DNA from: Bacillota bacterium
Lineage (GTDB): Bacteria; Bacillota_A; Clostridia; Peptostreptococcales; Anaerovoracaceae
Length of the DNA stretch: 5,971 nt
Direction of reading: 5' to 3'
Assembly: GCA_017438085.1 (NCBI GenBank)
Contig: JAFRWH010000293.1
Span: 1-5,971 of the forward strand
Position numbers and translations under genes: made by a program. Numbering within the stretch: position 1 is the stretch's first letter; the number at the start of each line of letters is the position of its first letter. The notes under the pieces are model-generated. The model was not told the DNA's origin and did not search any database. It worked only from the letters and a program-made list of their open reading frames with translations. Below, in pieces: positions 1 through 5,377 of the stretch.

Positions 1-545
1 CCGTAGGTGCCGCAGCCGTAAAGGTCCAGAGCGTCGAAACTGCAGCCCTTGCAGTAATACAGCTCTATCACGTTGCCGTCGCAGTGGGCTGCTTCCTTGT
101 GACCCATGGTCACGTGGTCGATGGATATGTTGTTGCAATAGGAAAAATTCAGCACGTCCGCATAGGGATCGTCCTGTATGATCTCCACCAGTCCGGTTCC
201 CTCGCCGCAGATCTTAAGGTTGTGTGCGCAGATTATCTCCACAGTGCAGCTGTCCACCTCCGGGGTCAGATATACAAAGGGATGATCTATGCCCCATGCG
301 TCCCGGTCCTCAATGGAGGAAATGGCCTCAGAAAGATTGTAGGTCCCGGCTTTCAGGAAGATTTCCGTATCCATATTTATGGCTTCAAGAAACTCCAGCG
401 CCGTGCTTACTATGACCGCCCCTTCCGAGGGTGTCTGAGAGGGCTCTTTACTGCCGTTCCCGCTGCCGCCGTTTGTACAGCCTGCCAGCAGGGATAATAT
501 AAGGGCGCAGGCCATGGCCAGTGCCGCGATTCTGTTTTTACGCAT
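1..545 (-). CDS. secreted lipoprotein with right-handed beta-helix domain (partial, C-terminus beyond left edge)
   Basis: I read 181 complete codons from ATG 545; the frame is open to the left edge. Residues 1-22 are a lipoprotein signal peptide: basic MRKNR, a hydrophobic core, then the lipobox LLAGC with C23 as the lipidated cysteine. A Gly/Ser/Asn-rich and Pro/Ser/Thr linker follows (24-42). From residue 43 the sequence has beta-helix character: AVIVST, TEIFLKAGTYNLSEA (GTYNLS at 67-72), NLKICGEG, VLNFSYCNNISIDHVTMGH (132-149) and LYGCGTY (175-181). These resemble parallel beta-helix repeat proteins seen in Clostridia, in which rungs of about 20-25 residues stack into a solenoid. Eight cysteines fall at 100, 106, 113, 137, 155, 165, 168 and 178, many for an exported protein. 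The likely location is the outer face of the membrane. Substrate or ligand is unknown; surface glycan binding or cleavage is possible but not shown. An AGGAGGT at 552-558 fixes the start. Lipoprotein call strong; beta-helix call moderate to good. Confidence 0.85.
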   Translation of the reverse strand, partial: MRKNRIAALAMACALILSLLAGCTNGGSGNGSKEPSQTPSEGAVIVSTALEFLEAINMDTEIFLKAGTYNLSEAISSIEDRDAWGIDHPFVYLTPEVDSCTVEIICAHNLKICGEGTGLVEIIQDDPYADVLNFSYCNNISIDHVTMGHKEAAHCDGNVIELYYCKGCSFDALDLYGCGTY

Positions 546-551
546 TTTAAA

Positions 552-589
552 ACCTCCTTGGTTCCTGAAAAAAGGATACCACAGGAGGT
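552..589 (-). promoter_or_regulatory. predicted hairpin enclosing the Shine-Dalgarno of the lipoprotein gene
   Basis: The Shine-Dalgarno AGGAGGT (558 down to 552, 6 nt before ATG 545) is exactly complementary to ACCTCCT at 589-583. The pairing continues inward: TGG (581-579) with CCA (561-559), and TCCT (576-573) with AGGA (566-563), closing a six-base loop TTTTTC (572-567). The only defects are a bulged G582 and a small TA/A internal loop, so about 14 base pairs form. In a transcript starting upstream of 589 this would hide the ribosome binding site. There is no U-tract after the stem, so it is not a normal terminator. The complementarity is seen directly; the regulatory role is inferred. 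If transcription starts near 566, the 5' arm is not transcribed and the hairpin cannot form. Confidence 0.45.
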
Positions 590-601
590 CTTCAGTTTCA
601 A
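573..601 (-). promoter_or_regulatory. candidate sigma-A type promoter for the lipoprotein gene
   Basis: On the minus strand TTGAAA (601-596; five of six matches to TTGACA) is followed by a 17-base spacer and TATCCT (578-573; four of six matches to TATAAT). Transcription would begin near 566, giving a leader of about 20 nt that contains the AGGAGGT site. A second possible -10 box, CATAAT (606-601), overlaps the -35 element but has no recognisable -35 of its own. Spacing is ideal and the -10 is weak, so this is a reasonable but unproven call. Confidence 0.4.
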
Positions 602-664
602 TTATGCTTTTGGGTAGTTTAGGTCGGTCTTCCGGTCCTGCCCTGCTGCTTCGGAGCTGGCTGA

Positions 665-2341
665 TCAGGGCTTTACAGCCCCCGCTGCCAGAAGGGCAAG
701 CCGCACGCCGTCCGCTGCGGCTGACATTATGCCGCCCGCATAACCCGCGCCTTCTCCTCCGGGGTAAAGGCCTTCAATCGGATTGCCGTCCCCATCCATT
801 GCCAGACCTTCGGCAGTCCTCTTTATGCGGAAAGGTGCCGAGCTGCGGCTTTCGATTGCAGTAAGAAGAGCTCCGGGGTAGTCGAAGCCTTTAAGCTTTC
901 TTCCGAGCACAGGCAGGGCTTCTTTAAGGGCGTCGCTGACGAAGCCGGGCAGGCATTTTTCGATATCGGTAAAGCTCACGCCAGGGCGGTAGCTGGGCTT
1001 TGCAAGACCAAAACGCAGGATGAGAGCCTCATTTTCCGCAGACACAGGAAGCTCATCTGACGCGTTTTCCGCCATAAACTCCGCAAGATACTGAGCAGGC
1101 GCTCTGTAGCTGCTGCCGCCAAGTTCAAAGGCAAGCCTTTCGTGTTTCTCCTGCAGCTCCATGCCTGACAGGGGATCCGAAGGATCCGGAAAATCCTCCG
1201 GTCTTACATCCGCAAGGAGAGCCGAATTGGCGTTGATATTGTCTCTGGCACGGTTGCTCATGCCATTTGTCACCAGGCCACCCGTCTCTGAAGCGGATGC
1301 CACCACATAGCCTCCTGGGCACATGCAGAAGCTGTAGACGCCTCTTCCTGATGAGGTCCTGCAGTTGAGCTTGTACTCAGCCGCGGGAAGTCCCAGCTGC
1401 TGGTGAGGCGCTCCGTACTGGGCAATATCTATCAGCTCCTGAGGATGCTCTATGCGCACTCCCATGGAAAACGGCTTGGGCTCCATATAGATACCCTCGG
1501 AATGAAGCTCTCTTACCGTATTTCTGGCGCTGTGTCCAAGTGCCAGTATGAGCGTGTCCGCAGGGAAATACTCATTATCTCCGGCAGTAACTCCGGCGAG
1601 CCGTCCGTCCCTGATATCAAGACTCTTCAGCTCCGTATCGAAAAGCACCTCGCCCCCGAGAGCCTTTATTTTCTCTCTGAGATTCACGACCACCCCGCGA
1701 AGCACATCCGTTCCGATGTGTGGGTGATGCTTGCACAGAATATCCTCCGGAGCTCCCACTGCTACGAACTGTTCAAGTATATAGCGCTGCGAGGCATCCC
1801 TGGTGCCGGTGGTCAGTTTCCCGTCCGAAAAGCTGCCTGCGCCGCCTTCGCCGAACTGAACATTAGTACAAGGATCCAGCGTTCCTTCCGACCAGAAGCG
1901 TTCCACAGCTTCCATGCGCTTTTCCATGGAGCTGCCCCTCTCAAGAACTATGGGTTTAAGCCCCAGCTCCGCCAGCACCAGCGCCGCAAAAATGCCACAG
2001 GGGCCGAAGCCGCAGACTATGGGTCTGTGAGCCATTTTCCTTGCCGGCTTACCGAAAGAAAAGGTTTTTTCTTCCTCCAGGCTGTACTGAAGCCTGCGCT
2101 TTTCCGCAGACCGGGACAGCGCATCAGTCCCTGCATCCGAACTCAGTCCGAGGCTGAAGACTCTGTAGATATCGGGCTTTTCCCTTGCATCTAAAGACTC
2201 CTTTACGATGCGTTCAAGCTTCAGACTTCCGGCTTTTACGCCTAGCTTTTTCTCCGCCGAAGCAAGCAAAGCAGCCCGAAGCTCATCGCCCTCGGGGGAG
2301 CCTTTACCGGCTCTGATTTTTATTCCGTGAAGTACAAACAC
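665..2341 (-). CDS. FAD-dependent dehydrogenase of the COG2509 type, function unknown
   Basis: This is a complete flavoprotein of 558 residues from a GTG start. Residues 1-100 form the family's small N-terminal domain (MFVLHGIKI, later SLDARE). The FAD-binding dinucleotide fold follows, with VCGFGPCGIFAA at 109-120 and the acidic strand end VLERG (132-136). Family signatures include NVQFGEGGAGSFSDGKL (160-176), ALGHSARNT (267-275), FCMCPGGYVVASASE (338-352), TNGMSNRARDNINANSALL (358-376), ESRSSAPFRI (497-506) and a C-terminal FAD motif GLYPGGEGAGYAGG (524-537). Family members are cytosolic and usually annotated as NAD(FAD)-utilising dehydrogenases without a known substrate. I chose GTG 2341 rather than the in-frame TTG at 2353 because GGAG at 2351-2348 sits 6 nt before the GTG and because MFVLHGIKI matches how relatives begin. 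The stop is TGA at 665-667. It lies 42 bp after the BaiN-like gene, probably in the same operon. No frameshift or missing motif is seen. Confidence 0.9.
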   Translation of the reverse strand: MFVLHGIKIRAGKGSPEGDELRAALLASAEKKLGVKAGSLKLERIVKESLDAREKPDIYRVFSLGLSSDAGTDALSRSAEKRRLQYSLEEEKTFSFGKPARKMAHRPIVCGFGPCGIFAALVLAELGLKPIVLERGSSMEKRMEAVERFWSEGTLDPCTNVQFGEGGAGSFSDGKLTTGTRDASQRYILEQFVAVGAPEDILCKHHPHIGTDVLRGVVVNLREKIKALGGEVLFDTELKSLDIRDGRLAGVTAGDNEYFPADTLILALGHSARNTVRELHSEGIYMEPKPFSMGVRIEHPQELIDIAQYGAPHQQLGLPAAEYKLNCRTSSGRGVYSFCMCPGGYVVASASETGGLVTNGMSNRARDNINANSALLADVRPEDFPDPSDPLSGMELQEKHERLAFELGGSSYRAPAQYLAEFMAENASDELPVSAENEALILRFGLAKPSYRPGVSFTDIEKCLPGFVSDALKEALPVLGRKLKGFDYPGALLTAIESRSSAPFRIKRTAEGLAMDGDGNPIEGLYPGGEGAGYAGGIMSAAADGVRLALLAAGAVKP

Positions 2342-2347
2342 AAAGTT

Positions 2348-2351
2348 CTCC
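2348..2351 (-). promoter_or_regulatory. ribosome binding site that decides the GTG start of the COG2509 gene
   Basis: GGAG reads on the minus strand from 2351 to 2348 and lies 6 nt before GTG 2341. The longer in-frame reading from TTG 2353 would put this motif inside its first two codons and would leave TTG preceded only by an AT-rich stretch with no Shine-Dalgarno. Confidence 0.6.
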
Positions 2352-2383
2352 AAATATGCAAAAATCCAATGATCTCGCTGTTT

Positions 2384-3649
2384 TTACAGACTTCTGGCCG
2401 CATTGAGCCCTGCTATAAAGCCGGAGCCGAAAGCCCAGGTCAGATTGTAGCCTCCGCACGGACCATCTATATCCAGCAGCTCTCCTGCAAAGTAAAGTCC
2501 CGGAACCAGAGTGGATTCCAGCGTTTCGGGATCCAGCTGGGAAAGCGCAACGCCCCCTGCCGTAACCTGAGCCTCTTTCCACCCCTTGGTCTGGGTAAGC
2601 TCAAATTCAAGGCTCCTGCAAAGCCCTGCTATTTTCTCCGCAGTGGGTATGGAAAGCGAAGCCATAGTGGCATCGGGGTCAAGTCCGGCCCGCTTCACAA
2701 GATATCTGCCGAGCTTTTCGGGAAGCAGCCCAAGAAGCAGATCCCCTGCATTTCCGTTCAGAAATTTAAGGCGGCGCTCAAGCATCATCTCCCTCAGCTT
2801 CTCCTCGCTGTATTCTTCCATCAGATCCAGCTCCGCTCTGTAATGAACGCCCTCGGCAACTTTGAAAAAGCGGCTTATATTGAAGGTGCAGATGCCTGAC
2901 AGTCCTTCCTTTGTGAACTGTATCTCGCCTTTGTCCTCTGCTTCCACGCTTACTGCGCCGTCGTGTACGCTCAGAAGAGATATGCGCCCCTCAGCCCTCA
3001 CACCGTGCAGCTCCTGCATGTTTTCCTCGCAGACCAGCTGGGTGAGCGCAGGTATGGGCTTGATGACTTCATGCCCGAAGGACCTGGCATAGCGGTAACC
3101 GTCACCGGTGCAGCCGTACTGTATGCCGGCTTTGCCGCCGCAGGCTAATATCAGCTTTTCGGAAGTGATCATATCGCCGTCGCTGAAGGCAACAGTAAAA
3201 TGCTCTCCTTTTGTGATGCTCTCTATTTCCGCATTGCAGACGATCTCAGCGCCAAGAGCAGCAGCGCCCCGGACAAGAGCCGTCACAACGCTTTTAGCCT
3301 GCTGGGACCTGGGATACATGCGCCCTTCGGCTTCTTCCCTCGGCTCTATGCCCAGCCCACGGAAAGTCTCCGTCAGCGCAGGAATGGCCTCCTTGCTGAT
3401 GACCATCTCCGCAGCATCAGCTATGCTTCCGGGGAACTCGTTGCAGTAATAATCTCCGGGCACAGCGTTTTTATTGAGATAATTGCAGCGGCCGTTTCCT
3501 GTGGCATAGAGCTTTTTAGCCGGCTCATCATTTTTTTCCAGAACAGCGATCTTTATGTCTTTACGGATCTGAGCCGCCCTGATGGCAGCCATAAGTCCGG
3601 AGGCTCCCGCCCCCACGATGACTATGTCGTAATGCGCCTTATTCTCCAT
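2384..3649 (-). CDS. BaiN/HI0933-family FAD-dependent flavoprotein (COG2081)
   Basis: This is a complete 421-residue flavoprotein, a usual length for the family. The N-terminus carries the dinucleotide-binding motif DIVIVGAGASGLMAA (8-22), with the adenosine-binding acidic residue in VLEKN (36-40). Next come KKLYATGNGRCNYLN (45-59), ACGGKAGIQYGCTGDGY (169-185), GEIQFTKEGLSG (241-252), VTAGGVAL (362-369) and a C-terminal FAD signature over 382-414 with GLYFAGE, GPCGGYNLTWAFGSG. All are hallmarks of the HI0933-like/YhiN family. The family includes BaiN of bile-acid metabolism, but most members have no known substrate, so none is assigned. ATG 3649 is preferred over an upstream ATG at 3718 because GGAGGA lies at 3664-3659 and because 3718 falls inside the predicted -35 box. 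The stop is TAA at 2384-2386. It is the first gene of the leftward unit. Confidence 0.92.
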   Translation of the reverse strand: MENKAHYDIVIVGAGASGLMAAIRAAQIRKDIKIAVLEKNDEPAKKLYATGNGRCNYLNKNAVPGDYYCNEFPGSIADAAEMVISKEAIPALTETFRGLGIEPREEAEGRMYPRSQQAKSVVTALVRGAAALGAEIVCNAEIESITKGEHFTVAFSDGDMITSEKLILACGGKAGIQYGCTGDGYRYARSFGHEVIKPIPALTQLVCEENMQELHGVRAEGRISLLSVHDGAVSVEAEDKGEIQFTKEGLSGICTFNISRFFKVAEGVHYRAELDLMEEYSEEKLREMMLERRLKFLNGNAGDLLLGLLPEKLGRYLVKRAGLDPDATMASLSIPTAEKIAGLCRSLEFELTQTKGWKEAQVTAGGVALSQLDPETLESTLVPGLYFAGELLDIDGPCGGYNLTWAFGSGFIAGLNAARSL

Positions 3650-3658
3650 ATGCGACCT

Positions 3659-3664
3659 TCCTCC
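3659..3664 (-). promoter_or_regulatory. ribosome binding site of the BaiN-like gene
   Basis: GGAGGA on the minus strand (3664 to 3659) lies 9 nt before ATG 3649. It decides this start over the upstream ATG at 3718. Confidence 0.7.
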
Positions 3665-3689
3665 GGTACATCCTGTATGCGATAAAGAA

Positions 3690-3718
3690 AGCATATCACA
3701 AAGCCGGCAAATTATCAA
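3690..3718 (-). promoter_or_regulatory. candidate promoter of the flavoprotein operon
   Basis: On the minus strand TTGATA (3718-3713; five of six to the -35 consensus) is separated by 17 bases from TATGCT (3695-3690; four of six to the -10 consensus). Expected initiation is near 3683, giving a leader of about 34 nt ahead of ATG 3649. The surroundings are AT-rich compared with the genes. Confidence 0.5.
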
Positions 3719-3771
3719 AAATACTCGCTAATTCTGTTGTGAAATGTTATACTATACTGTCATTTTGTGAA
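3696..3771. repeat. three copies of TTGTGA in the divergent promoter region
   Basis: TTGTGA occurs on the minus strand at 3701-3696 and on the plus strand at 3737-3742 and 3765-3770; the two plus copies both extend to TTGTGAA and are 28 bp apart. The first copy sits inside the spacer of the leftward promoter, the second just upstream of the rightward -10, and the third just downstream of its expected start. This placement would suit a shared operator, but a six-base motif in AT-rich DNA can recur by chance. Confidence 0.25.
3745..3753 (+). promoter_or_regulatory. candidate extended -10 promoter for the DUF308-like gene and sdaAB
   Basis: TGTTATACT combines the extended -10 TG with TATACT (3748-3753); a second overlapping TATACT lies at 3753-3758. 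No good -35 hexamer stands 16-18 bases upstream, which is tolerable for an extended -10 promoter. Transcription would begin near 3760, leaving a leader of about 37 nt before ATG 3797. Confidence 0.4.
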
Positions 3772-3782
3772 CTTACCCTATA

Positions 3783-3789
3783 AGAGGAA
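3783..3789 (+). promoter_or_regulatory. ribosome binding site of the DUF308-like gene
   Basis: AGAGGAA lies 7 nt before ATG 3797 (9 nt counted from its GAGG core). The in-frame GTG at 3767 has no Shine-Dalgarno and nearly coincides with the predicted transcription start, so ATG 3797 is preferred. Confidence 0.6.
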
Positions 3790-3796
3790 ACGATAT

Positions 3797-5377
3797 ATGA
3801 GGATACTAACAACTATCGCAGGAGTACTGCTGACCGTCATCGGCGCGCTCTGCTTCCTGTGGATGTCAAGCTATAACTTTTCAGCCCTGGCCTTCCCCAT
3901 AGGAGTGGCTATGCTGATCGCAGGGATCTGCATCTGCGCTGCCTATCTGGTCTCCGGCAGGGCGCGCAGGGTCACCGATACAGTGCTCGTGGAGGGCATA
4001 GTAATGGCGCTCTTTGGCTTTGTCGTTATCAACGACCAAGTCAAGGATGCCATGCTTCCGATATTCTTCGGCAGCCTTCTGGTCATTTCCGGCGCAAGCC
4101 GCATAGCCCAAAGCTTCGACATCAGCCGCTACCGTCCTAAGGACTGGGCTAAGGTGATAGTCTTCGCTATACCCACCACGGTGCTCGGCCTTATCATGAT
4201 GATGCCAAGCGCCATATCCACCGACACGCCGCTGATGCTGGTGGGGGCTTCTTTCATAATCAACGGCTTCAGCATGCTGATCTACACCATGTTCAGCGAA
4301 AGCAGAAGCTCCGAAGAGAAGGCAAACGAAGTCAAGGCAAGAGCTGCAGCTAAGCAGCAGGCAGCGGAGGAAAAGCGCCGTCAGAGAGACGAACTCAGAA
4401 AGCTATCCAGAGAGGAACAGCTGAGGATAAAGGCCGAGACCCGCAGAAAGAAGAAGGAAGAAGAGGAGCAGAAGCGCGAGGAAAAGCGTCTTGAGCGCGA
4501 AGCCGAGCGCAGGTCCAGACAGCCTGCAACAAGAGAGACCATCGCATTCTCCAAGGAAGAAAGCGAAGAGATAAAGGAAGCTGCAAAGGAACTGGGATTC
4601 GATAACGAAGCGCCTGAAAACAAAGTGCCGGAAAACGAGACACCGGCTGTGATCGCCGAAGAGCCTCAGAATGAAACCAGTGCTCCGGAAGCGGATAACG
4701 GCGTCGAAGAAGCTGCAAAGGCTGAAAAGCCTGCAGCAGAGGAAGCCCAGCCAAAAGAAATAGAAAAAGAAGGCACTCCCGAAGAATCAGAGCCTGAGGA
4801 ATCAAAGTCCGAAGAAACCAAAGAAGAAAGCCAGCCTGCGGAAGCAAAATCCGAAGAGCAGGCGGAGCCTGAAGCTGTCAGAAAAGAAAAACCTGAAGAA
4901 AGCAAATGGCCCTACCTTAAGAGGCCGGTCATCTTCCCAAGCCTCAGAAGCAGGTCTAAAGAAGAAGCCCCGGCAGCGGAAGCCGAGACCCAGGAGCCTG
5001 CTGAAATAAAGCTTTCAGCGATAAAGCTGGACGAAATAGAAGAAGAAAACCCTGAAATAGAATTCGGCAAGACAGAGCTGCCGGATGTGGAGCTCAGCGC
5101 AAAGGGCGGAGAAGCCCAGACCCGTCAGGACATACTGGCTGAGCTTGACCAGGAGATAGTGCTCCCGGAGAGCTTTACGGACTACGAAGCACTTAAGCTG
5201 GAGGATCTTATAAGCGAGGAGCTGCCCAAAGCAAACCTCAATGATCCTGCGGACAAGAGCTTTACCCAGCGCCTTACCATCAACTGGATGCCCGAACCCG
5301 AGTTCGACAGCAGCATCGAGGCTGCGCCAGGCAAAGCAGAAGAAACGGAAGAAGGGAAAGAAAATGAAGAAGGTTAA
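3797..5377 (+). CDS. DUF308/HdeD-like six-helix membrane protein with a long charged cytoplasmic tail
   Basis: This is a 526-residue protein of two unlike halves. Residues 1-168 hold six predicted membrane helices (about 3-22, 30-53, 60-79, 85-102, 119-138 and 144-166), with Gly-rich patterns and a short-loop layout like DUF308/HdeD proteins. Residues 170-240 are a highly charged Lys/Arg/Glu segment, probably a coiled coil. Residues 271-370 are acidic low-complexity sequence with PEES and SEE repeats; I count 33 Glu in these 100 residues. A distinct island WPYLKRPVIFPSLRSR (371-386) follows, then an acidic region with spaced hydrophobics (403-510). An even number of helices and no signal peptide suggest both ends are cytoplasmic. 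DUF308 proteins are usually under 200 residues, so the tail is the oddity. HdeD is linked to acid resistance in Escherichia coli, but no function can be transferred here. The gene overlaps sdaAB by 14 nt, implying co-expression. Membrane call strong; family call moderate. Confidence 0.85.
   Translation: MRILTTIAGVLLTVIGALCFLWMSSYNFSALAFPIGVAMLIAGICICAAYLVSGRARRVTDTVLVEGIVMALFGFVVINDQVKDAMLPIFFGSLLVISGASRIAQSFDISRYRPKDWAKVIVFAIPTTVLGLIMMMPSAISTDTPLMLVGASFIINGFSMLIYTMFSESRSSEEKANEVKARAAAKQQAAEEKRRQRDELRKLSREEQLRIKAETRRKKKEEEEQKREEKRLEREAERRSRQPATRETIAFSKEESEEIKEAAKELGFDNEAPENKVPENETPAVIAEEPQNETSAPEADNGVEEAAKAEKPAAEEAQPKEIEKEGTPEESEPEESKSEETKEESQPAEAKSEEQAEPEAVRKEKPEESKWPYLKRPVIFPSLRSRSKEEAPAAEAETQEPAEIKLSAIKLDEIEEENPEIEFGKTELPDVELSAKGGEAQTRQDILAELDQEIVLPESFTDYEALKLEDLISEELPKANLNDPADKSFTQRLTINWMPEPEFDSSIEAAPGKAEETEEGKENEEG
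5353..5357 (+). promoter_or_regulatory. ribosome binding site of sdaAB, inside the preceding gene
   Basis: AGGGA lies 6 nt before ATG 5364 and within the last codons of the DUF308-like gene. Ribosomes ending that gene at 5375-5377 could restart here, which supports translational coupling. The match is only moderate. Confidence 0.45.

Noticed and set aside
84..497. A 137-codon plus-strand open frame opposite the lipoprotein gene
   Set aside because: It ends exactly where the lipoprotein uses a TTA leucine codon (495-497), as expected of a shadow frame; the minus strand has a signal peptide, lipobox and ribosome site.
640..671. Possible terminator at the end of the COG2509 gene: GCCCTG (640-645) pairs with CAGGGC (666-671)
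   Set aside because: The stem is short, has an imperfect 20-base interior, includes the stop codon and is not followed by a T-tract on either strand. It may be a minor hairpin but not a convincing intrinsic terminator.
1403..2194. A 263-codon open frame on the plus strand, antisense to the COG2509 gene
   Set aside because: It runs in register with the minus-strand codons, so its stops would need TTA, CTA or TCA codons in the real gene, and these are scarce here. The translation resembles no family I know, whereas the minus strand has all the flavoprotein motifs.
2327..2899. A 190-codon plus-strand open frame opposite the BaiN-like gene
   Set aside because: Same in-register antisense effect of TTA/CTA/TCA scarcity; no recognisable domain and no convincing ribosome site.
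3650..3718. Longer start for the BaiN-like protein at ATG 3718, adding 23 residues
   Set aside because: No Shine-Dalgarno precedes it, the added residues precede the usual N-terminal FAD strand, and the codon falls inside the candidate -35 box.
3767..3796. GTG 3767 as start of the DUF308-like protein, adding ten residues
   Set aside because: There is no ribosome site before it and it lies only a few bases after the predicted transcription start; ATG 3797 has AGAGGAA at proper spacing.
4381..4905. Several minus-strand open frames rich in Ser, Phe and Leu
   Set aside because: They are complements of GAA, GAG, AAG and AAA codons of the charged tail, which cannot give stop codons; composition alone explains them.
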